DNA from: FEB-25 sp963726315 | Lineage (GTDB): Bacteria > Chloroflexota > Anaerolineae > Anaerolineales > UBA4823 | Reading direction: 5' to 3' | DNA: 64,000 bases | NCBI GenBank assembly: GCA_963726315.1 | Contig: CAVSBZ010000007.1 | Location: 620,001 to 684,000, forward strand | Shown here: positions 34,427-44,442 of the stretch, piece after piece | Layout: every line of letters begins with the position of its first letter | Numbering within the stretch: the stretch's first letter is position 1 | Notes under the pieces: model-generated | Databases searched by the model: none | Seen by the model: the letters and a program-made list of their open reading frames with translations, nothing else | What the model was told of the DNA's origin: nothing | Program-made: the position numbers and the translations under genes

Positions 34427-36461
34427 CGGGAAGAATCCACAAGCTCTTCAATTCAACTGGTAGAGTCCGATAGACCTCAAGAATACATGCCAAAGCTGGG
34501 ATTTTATCTCCGTATGTAGGGGATGTCCAGCCGAAAATAGGACTGACCTCACCGGAGCCAAATAAAATCTTCCCCGTGCGAACAACCTGAAATTTAATGA
34601 TATGTGGTTCCAGAGTATTGCCTCCGCCCAAGTTTAATGACACCCATCCATATGGAGATCGAATTCGTATCTGATACCAGGGGAAAACCGTCTTATCGGG
34701 TGACTCCCGGATTTCATATTCCCAATCAGGCAACAGCCAATGCAGGCGAATGGAGTGTTTGATAGAAGAGGCACCGGCGACACTGTCAATAATTTCCCAA
34801 TTGCCGTTGCAAAGGGACGTTATTTTTCGAGAATGCGCCAAACCCAACTTTTGGTAGCCATTATGGGTAGCGGTAAAGCTTATATTATGGTCTGAATCGG
34901 TTTCTTGTTTAATGACTTTGGCTTGTGCCCAATCTAGATAAAGGAACCGACTTACGCGTCGCATGAATTCTTTTCCATCTACTGTGATGGTATTATGAAC
35001 AAATGCGCTGGTTAGGGAATTATCCCAGGGTGGGGCTGAGTTATACAGGTATGTGCCCGGGTCGAGAGCAAGATTTAGACCATGCCACCATAAATCCATG
35101 TGCAACTGATCCGCATGGGCAGGGCGAGAATTATATGTCGCTATTCTAAATAATGCCCAGGAACCGTTAACAGGATTGTGCAAGCCAAGGAACTTACCGT
35201 TATTTTTCTGAATTATCTGGCTTTCATTATTCCGGAAATTCACCTTTGCTGAAGTCAGTGACCTATCAGGTGTATGACACAACCAATATACCATTTCACA
35301 CCATGGCCCATCAGGTTTTATTATGCTGTTAAGGAACGTCTTTGCAGCGGCATAGATGACTGGTTTGTAGTCGTGATATGGACAAACTGTGAGTGGGAGT
35401 ATATAAGCACCATCATTGTGACCCAGGTTAGGCACGCGTCCACTGTCAGGGTCAATCAATTTCCCCAGCCAGTAAGTGGAAGTTTTCAAACGGTCAGGGA
35501 TATCTTCTGGGATTAGGTCGTTGTTAAATACGTTATCATGGACGGCAAACATCCACATAGCTGCTTGGAGCATCAGGCGATGGTAATTTGTACTGTGCTG
35601 GATGTAGCCACCTTCTGGGTCAATTTGGGTGCGGAAGGCGTACTGCAGCCACTTCCAACCGAGATCGTGCCATTTGGGGGCCAACGGGTGTTCTGGGAGC
35701 AGAGCTGATGCGGTATATAGTCCTAATGCCTCCGTGATGAGGTGATTGTTATTCTGTGAGCGGGCGTAGACCATTGTAGGAGGAATCCGCTCTGCATGAA
35801 CCGCAATCGCGTGGGCAAGTTGTTCTAACCTCTTTGGAGTGGAATGGCTGGATTGAATAAAAGTTTGATATGCGAAGGCGAGAGCGACAATCCGGATGGC
35901 GACTTCCTGAGATGAGGACCAATGAGGCCCCCAAAATGGGGGATTAGAAGCCAAAAAGTGCTCAGTGTAATCCCAAAAAGTCTGTGCATATTGCTCATTC
36001 ATACTTAGATGATATGCCCTGGCGAGTGTACAAGACCAGCCAAACCTTGCTGGTTCCCAAATATATTTAATATCCTGGTTTCCGATATGATTACTCCCAC
36101 GTTCGTAATTTGTCCAAATTGAAAGTGGTTGAGGAGGATCGAGGATCAAAGACACCGGAGCACCACCGAACAATCGTATCTGCCCATTGACGATTTCATC
36201 AGCCTGTTCATACATCACATCGATCTCGTCACCAAGTAGCTCGAGCATGGCATTTCGGTCTGGTAATTCTGGAAGACAAGGTTTCAGTTCGAGATACGGC
36301 TCACGATTGAGTTTCTCGAGGCTGGTGAGGGAAGAACTCAGCTGACGATGGTAATGGCCGGTTGAAAGCCCGAGGCGATAAATCGCATACAGGCCAACTT
36401 TTTGAACTCCCAGCTGATGCAGCGCTTTTAAGCTGATAGTAATTCGATCAGCAAGATTCAT
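34416..36461 (-). CDS. Heparinase II/III family protein (polysaccharide lyase-like)
   Basis: 681 residues, no signal peptide. An alpha/alpha-toroid part (about 95-400) holds SSQEVAIRIVALAFAYQTF and the conserved RSQNNNHLITEALGLYTAS. The heparinase II/III beta-sandwich follows with SRPAHADQLHMDLWWHG, LALDPGTYLYN and HNTITVDGKEFMRR. Members cut uronic-acid polysaccharides by beta-elimination, with Tyr, His and Asn at the active site; several such residues are present. In polysaccharide gene clusters this protein often pairs with a bi-domain oxidoreductase, as it does here, and may trim or modify the nascent glycan. Confidence 0.88.
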   Translation of the reverse strand: MNLADRITISLKALHQLGVQKVGLYAIYRLGLSTGHYHRQLSSSLTSLEKLNREPYLELKPCLPELPDRNAMLELLGDEIDVMYEQADEIVNGQIRLFGGAPVSLILDPPQPLSIWTNYERGSNHIGNQDIKYIWEPARFGWSCTLARAYHLSMNEQYAQTFWDYTEHFLASNPPFWGPHWSSSQEVAIRIVALAFAYQTFIQSSHSTPKRLEQLAHAIAVHAERIPPTMVYARSQNNNHLITEALGLYTASALLPEHPLAPKWHDLGWKWLQYAFRTQIDPEGGYIQHSTNYHRLMLQAAMWMFAVHDNVFNNDLIPEDIPDRLKTSTYWLGKLIDPDSGRVPNLGHNDGAYILPLTVCPYHDYKPVIYAAAKTFLNSIIKPDGPWCEMVYWLCHTPDRSLTSAKVNFRNNESQIIQKNNGKFLGLHNPVNGSWALFRIATYNSRPAHADQLHMDLWWHGLNLALDPGTYLYNSAPPWDNSLTSAFVHNTITVDGKEFMRRVSRFLYLDWAQAKVIKQETDSDHNISFTATHNGYQKLGLAHSRKITSLCNGNWEIIDSVAGASSIKHSIRLHWLLPDWEYEIRESPDKTVFPWYQIRIRSPYGWVSLNLGGGNTLEPHIIKFQVVRTGKILFGSGEVSPIFGWTSPTYGDKIPALACILEVYRTLPVELKSLWILPDET

Positions 36462-36481
36462 CGAATAGTGGTAAATATAAC

Positions 36482-38665
36482 TCAGGTGCTGGAAGACACC
36501 ACAGCAACTGGCTGCCGGTTTCGAATTGAACTCACAGCTGCGAATGTTGCTGCAGTGACTCCTAATAGCTGGTCATAAGGGATGGGAGGAGGTCCACCAG
36601 CGATAATTGCCTGGGAGAATACCTCCCACTCTGCGCGATGACCTTTATCCTGCCGCAAGGATGACCGAATAACTTGCCGTTTTCCTTGGGAGACCAGCTC
36701 AAGGATGCGGAAGTCATTTAACACTGCGAGAATACCTCCAGAAAAGACCTCAATCCGCTCCTTTGGGAATGATTTATCCCCATTTGCCAGATAGATTACC
36801 GATCCGATAGATCCATCAGGAAAGTTAATCGTTATGACAACGTTATCCTCCCTGAACCGATTATCGTCAGGTAAGGATTGAGTAGAAACAGTAGTCGGAA
36901 CAGCTCCCACCAGAAAGGTTAGAAAATCGATAAAATGGCATACTTCACCGATTATTCGCCCGCCTCCCTGGAGTGGGTCCTGTACCCAATGGGAGAGTGG
37001 AATATGCCCAGCGTTAATCCGATAGGTTGCAACCAGAGGTTCTCGGCTTGTTTTTATAAAATCATGTAGACGGTGTCCCATGGGAGAAAACCTGCGGTTA
37101 TAACCGACCATGAGCAAGGGTGAAACATCGTCTTCGTTTAATTGTTTGGTTATGAGGGCTAATTGCTCGGGTGAGGTTGCTAAAGGTTTTTCGCAAAACA
37201 CATGCTTTCCGGCTTGAAAAGCACGGATAACCTCATCAGCATGAAGATGATGGCGGGTGAGAATGCAAACTGTGTTCACCTGTGGGTCTTGCAGAATTTC
37301 GTTCTCGTTAAGGGCCGTGTATTTAAATCTATATTTTTTTGATGCATGCTGGGCGTGGAAGCCAGAACCTGAAGTAATCGACACCAGCTCAATCGAAGGT
37401 ATACTCTTCAAGACCGGCAACATGACTGCATTGGCGAAGTTACCTGCCCCAAGAATACCCAAACGAACGGAATTTACCCCAGCAGCAGGAAGAATATTTT
37501 TTATTGTTGGTTGGTTAATGACTTGTGTGCTAACCGGGTTTTTACTCGTTTCAGGATAGGTCAGTAAAACTCCGAGGAATGGTTGGTGTGATTTTCCAGT
37601 GATCAGATCATATGCTGCTGGAGCATTTTCGATTGAAAACCTGTGCGTGATGAGGGTTTTTACATCCACGCGTTTATCATCCATAAGTTTTACAAAGGCT
37701 TCCAGGTTACGTCCTTCAGTCCACCGAACGTATCCAATTGGATAATCCTGACCCGATTCTTCGTAAGCTGGATCATAGCGACCAGGCCCGTACGACCGAG
37801 AGTTGATGAAGGATATCTCCTTGGCGTAATAAACTTTTCGAGGCAGGGTCAGGCCAACTGCTCCGATAGCAACTACATGACCACGGTCACGCGCAATTTC
37901 TCCACTTAATTCGACTGGGTCATCTGCGGAGGTATCGGCACAGATAAGGACATTATCTAATCCGCGCCCATTTGAGAATGAAAGGGCAGCTTCTACAGCA
38001 GATGATCGAGTTACTGCGACGGCTCCCGATTGGGTGGCTAGTTTTACGCGGTTTTCATCGAGATCCACTCCAAAGACCTGACAGCCGGAAGCACAAGCGA
38101 GCATAACAGCTAATTGCCCCAATAATCCTAATCCAATCACACCAACAGTTTCACCTAGCTGTGCATGCGAAAGCCTAAATCCGTGTAGGGCTATGGCACC
38201 CAGGGTGGTAAATGCAGCAGATTCAAAATCAACCTGTTCTGGCAGCAAGGCAAGTAGATTCTGTGGAATGAGTGCATATTCTGCATGCACGGCATACCCC
38301 CCTCCAGCGCATGCGACTTTATCACCGACTTTATATCCGGTCAGCCCGTCACCGAGAGCTTCGATCACCCCCGCTGAGGAATAACCGAGAGGCATGGGTT
38401 GGTCTAATCGGTTAAAAGCAGCTTCGAGGGTGGTTAGTACCCCCTCTCGACGAGCTTTATCTGCTATTTGTCGAACCAGATCTGGACGGGACATAGCCTT
38501 CCCCAACAAGGATTTTCCACCAAACTCTACTAACATCCGTTCCGTCCCGGCTGAAACCAGAGAAGCTTGAGTGCGAACCAATGCCATCCCATTCTGTACC
38601 TGCGGGATAGGCACATCAATAACCATCGTGTCGCCGTTACTTAAATTCTGTAAAAGCTGTTTCAT
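36482..38665 (-). CDS. Bi-domain oxidoreductase: zinc-type alcohol dehydrogenase fused to Gfo/Idh/MocA
   Basis: 727 residues. The first half (1 to about 355) is a medium-chain dehydrogenase: PLGYSSAGVIEALGDG, KVACAGGGYAVHAEYALIP and the NAD loop GETVGVIGLGLLGQLAVMLA. The second half (from about 395) is a Gfo/Idh/MocA fold: VRLGILGAGNFANAVMLPVL, the EKP motif in HVFCEKPLATS, and GGGRIIGEVCHFIDFLTFLVG. Such fusions occur in surface-glycan clusters and probably oxidise a sugar nucleotide, but the substrate is unproven. It is the first gene of the nine-gene minus-strand run, and its promoter should lie in 38666-38788. Confidence 0.9.
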   Translation of the reverse strand: MKQLLQNLSNGDTMVIDVPIPQVQNGMALVRTQASLVSAGTERMLVEFGGKSLLGKAMSRPDLVRQIADKARREGVLTTLEAAFNRLDQPMPLGYSSAGVIEALGDGLTGYKVGDKVACAGGGYAVHAEYALIPQNLLALLPEQVDFESAAFTTLGAIALHGFRLSHAQLGETVGVIGLGLLGQLAVMLACASGCQVFGVDLDENRVKLATQSGAVAVTRSSAVEAALSFSNGRGLDNVLICADTSADDPVELSGEIARDRGHVVAIGAVGLTLPRKVYYAKEISFINSRSYGPGRYDPAYEESGQDYPIGYVRWTEGRNLEAFVKLMDDKRVDVKTLITHRFSIENAPAAYDLITGKSHQPFLGVLLTYPETSKNPVSTQVINQPTIKNILPAAGVNSVRLGILGAGNFANAVMLPVLKSIPSIELVSITSGSGFHAQHASKKYRFKYTALNENEILQDPQVNTVCILTRHHLHADEVIRAFQAGKHVFCEKPLATSPEQLALITKQLNEDDVSPLLMVGYNRRFSPMGHRLHDFIKTSREPLVATYRINAGHIPLSHWVQDPLQGGGRIIGEVCHFIDFLTFLVGAVPTTVSTQSLPDDNRFREDNVVITINFPDGSIGSVIYLANGDKSFPKERIEVFSGGILAVLNDFRILELVSQGKRQVIRSSLRQDKGHRAEWEVFSQAIIAGGPPPIPYDQLLGVTAATFAAVSSIRNRQPVAVVSSST

Positions 38666-38737
38666 TCAGTATCCTATCTTGCCGGTAGACATTTATGAAA
38701 GCTATTGAAGATTATAGCGCGGATTTTGGCGGCATGT

Positions 38738-38743
38738 TATAAT
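38738..38743 (+). promoter_or_regulatory. Likely -10 element for the aminopeptidase gene
   Basis: TATAAT 46 bp before the ATG at 38789 in the short divergent spacer, followed by the ribosome site AAAGGAAG. No good -35 hexamer. Confidence 0.4.
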
Positions 38744-38788
38744 TTTTAACGGATTAAATGTCAGACAAGTTGTAAAGAAAGGAAGAAA

Positions 38789-39895
38789 ATGGCAACCCAT
38801 TCATATCAAAAATTGGCTCAAATATTAGTCGACCATTCCACAGGTGTGAAACCTGGAGAACGTGTTGCAATCGAGACGACCACGAATGCATCTGAATTAG
38901 TGGGTCATATCTATGAATTAGTGTTGCAGCGTGGTGCTCACCCCCATATCCTATTGAATCTCCCCGAACAAGATCAGATATTCTTCAGGTATGCCAATGC
39001 GGATCAATTGACTTACACTCCTGCATTTCAAAAACTTGTGACTGAAGAATTCGATGTTTATATCCGCGTTCGTGCGGATATTGATCCACGCGCCTTAAGT
39101 GATGTTCCAGCAGAGAAACAATCACTGCGTCAAAAAGGGATGGCGCAAGTGCGTAATCGAATGCTGCAGAGAGGGGCAGATAATTCACTCCGGTGGGTGC
39201 TAACTCAATTTCCAACAGAGGGCTACGCGAAAGATGCCGGGATGAGCCTGGATGAATATACAAACTTCTTGTTAGCTGCCTGCCATGCGGATGAGAAGAC
39301 ATCTGACCCTGTCGCTCATTGGGAGTCGGTAAAAATACAACAACGTAAAATGATCGAAAGGATTCAGGGGCATGATGAGATAAATCTGCTTGGGCCAAAT
39401 GTTGACCTAACATTGTCAGTCAAAGGGCGAAAATTTAACAATTCATTCGGAAAACATAATTTACCTGATGGAGAAATTTATACAGGTCCTGTAGAGGATT
39501 CGGTCACTGGTTGGGTAAAATTCACATACCCGGCAATCTATCAGGGGCAAGCGGTGGAAGATGTGGAATTGGTGTTTACAAATGGTAGGGTGGATTCTGC
39601 GAAGGCTAAAGTAGGCGAACAACTACTATTAGCTATGGTAAATTCTGATGAAGGTTCACATTATTTGGGTGAATTTGCGATTGGCACGAATTTTGAGATC
39701 AATCGCTTTACACGCAATATTCTTTTTGATGAAAAGCTTGGTGGGACGTTTCATATCGCTTTGGGAGCAGGCTATCCAGAGACAGGTAGTCGGAACACAA
39801 GCTCAATCCATTGGGATTTGATCTGTGATATGAGGATAGATTCAGAGATGCGCGTGGATGGGACTGTAATCTACCGCGATGGAAGTTTCTTATAA
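38789..39895 (+). CDS. Aminopeptidase, M29 family
   Basis: 368 residues, the usual size for M29 (aminopeptidase T/AmpS). These are double-metal exopeptidases. The N-terminal domain has QILVDHSTGVKPGERVAIE. Residues used for metals and catalysis lie in the C-terminal domain: GPVEDSVTGWVKF, HYLGEFAIGTN, the FHIALGAGYPETG stretch, and SSIHWDLICDMR with the last His and Asp. ATG 38789 follows AAAGGAAG. It stands alone, divergent from the glycan cluster. Confidence 0.92.
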   Translation: MATHSYQKLAQILVDHSTGVKPGERVAIETTTNASELVGHIYELVLQRGAHPHILLNLPEQDQIFFRYANADQLTYTPAFQKLVTEEFDVYIRVRADIDPRALSDVPAEKQSLRQKGMAQVRNRMLQRGADNSLRWVLTQFPTEGYAKDAGMSLDEYTNFLLAACHADEKTSDPVAHWESVKIQQRKMIERIQGHDEINLLGPNVDLTLSVKGRKFNNSFGKHNLPDGEIYTGPVEDSVTGWVKFTYPAIYQGQAVEDVELVFTNGRVDSAKAKVGEQLLLAMVNSDEGSHYLGEFAIGTNFEINRFTRNILFDEKLGGTFHIALGAGYPETGSRNTSSIHWDLICDMRIDSEMRVDGTVIYRDGSFL

Positions 39896-39970
39896 ATTCA
39901 TCGATGAGATAATAATTACCCGAAAGTTTTTTACTTGTTTTGTGAATTTGTTACATGTTATTTCTATTGA

Positions 39971-40720
39971 TCACGGCGTGCGGCTAACCGAATTAAGCAA
40001 GTCCAGGGTTGATTGGACAACCTGAGCTTGCTGATCAGTTCGGCTAATCGTCGCAGGGTTATCCCCGGGCTGGTCGCCGTACCACCCAAATTGGGCATGA
40101 TTACCACCCATTATCTCTACCCTTGCCGTATCAGCAGGTAGTAAAATGTGAGAAGCTTCAATTTTATCCGGGGTGGAAAGACCATCAAGGCTGGCAGAGA
40201 TTGAAGTTGTCTTAAAAGTGCTGTTCGAAAGGTCATTACTGCTGGCTGGATATGAAGCCCACAATACGAGACCATCAACCTGGTTAGTATGGTTGTATGC
40301 GTATGAAGCTGCCATTGAACCACCAAGAGAATGTCCACCTATCACCCATTTTTCAATATTAGGATAAGCCTCAATAACAGAAGAAGCGCGCCCTAAACCA
40401 AAAACTGCAAGATTGAGAGGCATAGGGACAATTACCACCAAATACCCCTGGGCAGCTATCTTGTGAGCCAGGGGAGCATAAGCACGTGGGTCAACTCGCC
40501 CTCCAGGGTAGATAATAAAACCTGTGGTAGGAGTGGATTGGGTGGGCTGGAAGACCAGCAAGTGCTCGGTGGTAACTGTGACCTGACTATCAGACTCTAA
40601 TGCTGCCAGTGCCTCCGGCATGGGAGCTGGAATAATCAACCCCCAGGCGATAAACCCTATAATTGCAGCAAATAGTACTCCAATTAAAACCAGCCACCAG
40701 CGTTTTTTTAGCCAATCCAT
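39971..40720 (-). CDS. Membrane-anchored alpha/beta hydrolase
   Basis: 249 residues. One N-terminal helix at about 9-31 anchors the protein; the rest is an alpha/beta-hydrolase with TTGFIIYPGGRVDPRAYAPL, VIVPMPLNL, the nucleophile elbow GGHSLGG (S131), and a C-terminal His in GGNHAQFGWYG. This layout fits the alpha/beta hydrolase_5 (PF12695-like) group, known from secreted esterases or lipases. Substrate unknown. It is followed on the same strand by nothing but the M29 gene's 3-prime end. Confidence 0.82.
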   Translation of the reverse strand: MDWLKKRWWLVLIGVLFAAIIGFIAWGLIIPAPMPEALAALESDSQVTVTTEHLLVFQPTQSTPTTGFIIYPGGRVDPRAYAPLAHKIAAQGYLVVIVPMPLNLAVFGLGRASSVIEAYPNIEKWVIGGHSLGGSMAASYAYNHTNQVDGLVLWASYPASSNDLSNSTFKTTSISASLDGLSTPDKIEASHILLPADTARVEIMGGNHAQFGWYGDQPGDNPATISRTDQQAQVVQSTLDLLNSVSRTP

Positions 40721-40782
40721 AGAATTGTCCTCTTACCTTTTTAGGTTATTAATTATTCCTTTTTTAGATTGATAATACAATT

Positions 40783-43700
40783 TTACACGATCTGATGGTA
40801 CAGGTTCCACATTCGAGAATAGAATCCTCCGGAAACTAATAGCTGATCGTGCGTACCGCGCTCGATAATGCTGCCTTTCTGGAGGACAAGGATTTCATCC
40901 ATGGATTCAAGTCTGACCATGTCTTGTGTGACGGTGATGGAGCTTTTCCCAACGCTGAATAAGCGAATGGTATTTATCAGATCGAGCTGTGTGGCAGAAT
41001 CAAGGTTTGCCAACGGCTCATCGAACATCAACAGCGGAGAGTCTTTCAGCAATGCCCTGGCTATTGCCAGCCGTTGGCGTTCTCCACCGCTCAGGCGGAG
41101 ACCATGCTCGCCAATCCAGGTGTTATACCCGGCGGGTAATGATTGGATAAAACTGTGAAGCTGAGCGTTCTTTGAAACTTGTATTATCTCGTCATCGGTT
41201 GCTAGTGGTTTAACGATAAGCAAGTTTTCCTTAATCGTCGCGCTGAATAAATATGTATTCTGAGAAATGATGGCAATTTGCTTTCGAATGTCATCCTGCT
41301 TATAAGACCGAAGCTCATGACCACCCACGAGGATCGATCCGTGTTGATAGTCCCAATACCGTAACAGTATATTAATAAGGGTGGTTTTCCCTGCACCGCT
41401 GGAACCGACGAGAGCAATATGCTTCCCTTGGGGCAGCGAAAATGAGATATCTTTAAGCCCAAATGTGACCCCTGATAATGGCATATCGGATTCGGACCAA
41501 GGTGGGTATTGGAATGAGAGGCTCTGAACTTTGAGATCTAAATTATTTGGTAGATCATTCGATTCAATTGGATCTATCACAGGGGAGGTAGAATCAACAA
41601 GCTCATATAATCGCCCAGCAGCTGCTCGATTTGATTCAAAGGTTTGAGCTACCAGGGGTAACGGCTGCATGGCTTCGAAACATGCTAGAGTGGTCAATGA
41701 CACTACTCCAAGGACCACGCCATCAAGCTGACCTATAGATACCATCTGTATCCCCAAGGCCAGTACCGACAGCATCCCCAAGTTAGCTAAGAGATTACCC
41801 AAAGCCGTCTGTTGGGAAGTTATCCCAGCCATCTTGTTTTGCAATCTAGTAACCTGTTCTCCGGCAAAGCTTAAGCGGTCAAGCATAGATTGAGCCTGAC
41901 CACAGGTTAAAAGATCAGGCATTCCTTGAATTGAGTCGATCAATAAGGTACTATATTGGGCACGCGCAGCGATTATTTGAGGTCCAACCCTGTGTGATTG
42001 AAAGAGTATCAATATTGGCAGAATAATTCCAGCCGAAACCAAGAAGACCAGCAATCCCCAGGCTAAAGGCGCTCCAAAACCTGCCAAAAATAAAAGGACT
42101 GCCACGCTAACCAACAAAGCTACAAGGGGAGGATTAATGGTGCGAACGTAAAAGTTTTCCAATGATCCGATATCCCGGATGACACGGGCAAGTAAGTCAC
42201 CACTATGATGGCGAATAAGCCTGGCAGGTGCAAGGGGTTCAATAGCCTGGTAAAACCAAACCCGCCAACGTGCAAGCAAGCGGAACGTCACATCGTGGGA
42301 CACCAGGCGTTCAAGATAGCGAAAAACCCCACGTGAGAGACCAAAAAAACGTACGCCCACGATTGCAACTTGCAAGTCAGCAATGGAAGGGTGCAATGCA
42401 GCCGCAGAGATGATATAAGCCGAAGTCGCCATTAACCCAACCCCACTAATAATGGTGGCAAAACCCAATAAGATCGATAAGAATATTCGAGCCCAAAATG
42501 GCGAAAGTAATTTGAATAATCGGACCATTTGTGATAACTTTACATGTGAGGCTACGTCTCCATTTTGAGGTTCGTTTGTGTAGATTAGGGAATGAGCCAG
42601 ATTGGTTGGAGTTACAACAGATAGATTTGTTCCTTTCGGAGCATCCGCAGATGGTGATAGGTGCTCAGGGTGATGATCAACCCTGCCAAGATTAATAGTT
42701 ATTACAGAATCGGCTTTGTCCAGCGTGGAAAGGTGATGGGCGATCACCAGGACAGTCCGATGATGAATTAATTGATGGATTGAATCCTGCAAGCGGGCAT
42801 CGGTTTCAGGATCCAAATGGGAAGTAGCTTCATCGAGGATGAGTAAGGGGGCATCCTTGATAAAAGCACGCGCTAAAGCGATACGTTGTGCTTGCCCTGC
42901 GCTGAGTCTTACACCACGCTCACCAATGATAGTCTCATAACCGAGTGGAAAATCCTGGATGAACTCGATTGCATCAGCTAATTTAGCAGCTTTCAGAATT
43001 TCCGATTGGTCTGCATCAGGTTTTGCTATCTTGATATTAGCCGCGATTGTGTCATTAAATAAATATGGGTTTTGAGGAACCCACGCAAGATTTTCTAGCC
43101 ATTCTGTATGTGAAAATTCTGCCAGAGACTTTCCATCGACAATAATTTCACCACTTTTTGGCTGCAAAAAGCGTAATAACAGCCAGGTGAGTGTGGTTTT
43201 CCCTGTTCCACTTTGACCCATTATGGCGGTCATCTTCCCCGCAGGAATGTCTATGGACACGTTTTCCAGGGCAGGAGGATTATTGGAATATGAATATCCC
43301 ACATTTTTGAATACGATATGCGGTGGATTAATTTTTCCCTTGGAGGTAGATCTCCTTGGAATATTTACCGGTTGGGTATAGTGGTTTATGGGAAGGTCCA
43401 GGATATTGTAAACACGTTTTCCTGCCTCAATACCTGCCATACCTGCATGAAAACGAGTACCCAATAAACGCAGGGGTAAATAGAACTCAGGAGTGAGAAG
43501 GAGGATGAAGAAAGCCTGTTCGAAGGCGAGCTTTCCATACAGCAAACGAATACCAATCTCTACTGCAACGATTGCTGTACCCAAGGTAGCTACCAGCTCT
43601 AACACCAAAGCAGATAGGAAAGTCACTCTCAATACCCCCATGGTTGTCTGGCGGTATTGCTCGCTTACTTTCTTGATCATTTCTACCTGATCGTTGCTGC

Positions 43701-44388
43701 GACCAAGAGCTTTTAATGTGGTCAATCCCTGAAGAACATCAAGGAAAAATGCACTCATTCGGCTCAGCCCCAACCATTGTTTTCGAGTAAGCACTTCAGC
43801 AGCACCACCAATCAAATATAAGAATATTGGAACTAGAGGTGCGGTGATCAACATGATAATCCCAGAAAGAGGATCAATTGGAAATACAAAAATGAGCACT
43901 GTGAATGGGATCAACACTGCGAGAGCAACTTGGGGAAGATATTGGCTAAAGTAAATCTCTAAGGCATCAATCCCCTCAGTTGTTAGATTAACCAGCTCAC
44001 CCGTTTGAGTCTGCGACTTACCTACTTCGCCCCGAAGAAAGGCGGGACCAAGAGCCTGTATATGAGCTAAAAGGCGTTGGCGAATATCCTGTTTTATCTC
44101 ACACGCAGCCGCGTTGGCGGTTACATCACCCCCCCAAATGAATCCTGCGCGAAATAGAAGAATAATCAAAATGACCAACAATATAGCCATTACTGATTTG
44201 AGCGCTTTACCATCGAGAAAAACTTGATTAATTACCTTGGTGATCTCATGAGCTTGGAATATGCTTAAAATTCCCCCAATCCAACCAAGGATTATGGAGG
44301 TGAGAATTAATATTCGTGAGTGCTTTGCCTCGTTGAGCAGTTGGGGATTAATATTCATGGGGGTAAAATGGCAACGGTCAGCACTCAT
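40783..44388 (-). CDS. cydDC: Fused CydDC ABC exporter (thiol/heme exporter for cytochrome bd)
   Basis: 1,201 residues: CydD half (1-about 570) and CydC half (about 620-1201), each a six-helix exporter domain plus ATPase. First ATPase: Walker A MGQSGTGKTT (about 393), signature LSAGQAQRIALARA, Walker B LLILDEATSHLD. Second: VGSSGAGKTT (about 995), LSGGERQRLAIARA and LLMFDEPLANLD. CydDC is usually two proteins forming a heterodimer that exports glutathione or cysteine and supports bd oxidase assembly. Here both halves are one chain. It lies 54 bp behind cydB, so it belongs to the cyd operon. The start could be ATG 44388 or 44358. Confidence 0.92.
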   Translation of the reverse strand: MSADRCHFTPMNINPQLLNEAKHSRILILTSIILGWIGGILSIFQAHEITKVINQVFLDGKALKSVMAILLVILIILLFRAGFIWGGDVTANAAACEIKQDIRQRLLAHIQALGPAFLRGEVGKSQTQTGELVNLTTEGIDALEIYFSQYLPQVALAVLIPFTVLIFVFPIDPLSGIIMLITAPLVPIFLYLIGGAAEVLTRKQWLGLSRMSAFFLDVLQGLTTLKALGRSNDQVEMIKKVSEQYRQTTMGVLRVTFLSALVLELVATLGTAIVAVEIGIRLLYGKLAFEQAFFILLLTPEFYLPLRLLGTRFHAGMAGIEAGKRVYNILDLPINHYTQPVNIPRRSTSKGKINPPHIVFKNVGYSYSNNPPALENVSIDIPAGKMTAIMGQSGTGKTTLTWLLLRFLQPKSGEIIVDGKSLAEFSHTEWLENLAWVPQNPYLFNDTIAANIKIAKPDADQSEILKAAKLADAIEFIQDFPLGYETIIGERGVRLSAGQAQRIALARAFIKDAPLLILDEATSHLDPETDARLQDSIHQLIHHRTVLVIAHHLSTLDKADSVITINLGRVDHHPEHLSPSADAPKGTNLSVVTPTNLAHSLIYTNEPQNGDVASHVKLSQMVRLFKLLSPFWARIFLSILLGFATIISGVGLMATSAYIISAAALHPSIADLQVAIVGVRFFGLSRGVFRYLERLVSHDVTFRLLARWRVWFYQAIEPLAPARLIRHHSGDLLARVIRDIGSLENFYVRTINPPLVALLVSVAVLLFLAGFGAPLAWGLLVFLVSAGIILPILILFQSHRVGPQIIAARAQYSTLLIDSIQGMPDLLTCGQAQSMLDRLSFAGEQVTRLQNKMAGITSQQTALGNLLANLGMLSVLALGIQMVSIGQLDGVVLGVVSLTTLACFEAMQPLPLVAQTFESNRAAAGRLYELVDSTSPVIDPIESNDLPNNLDLKVQSLSFQYPPWSESDMPLSGVTFGLKDISFSLPQGKHIALVGSSGAGKTTLINILLRYWDYQHGSILVGGHELRSYKQDDIRKQIAIISQNTYLFSATIKENLLIVKPLATDDEIIQVSKNAQLHSFIQSLPAGYNTWIGEHGLRLSGGERQRLAIARALLKDSPLLMFDEPLANLDSATQLDLINTIRLFSVGKSSITVTQDMVRLESMDEILVLQKGSIIERGTHDQLLVSGGFYSRMWNLYHQIV

Positions 44389-44442
44389 CTTATCGTATTT
44401 GATTAGGGGTGAATGTTGACCGTTATGTTTAAATCTATCGAC

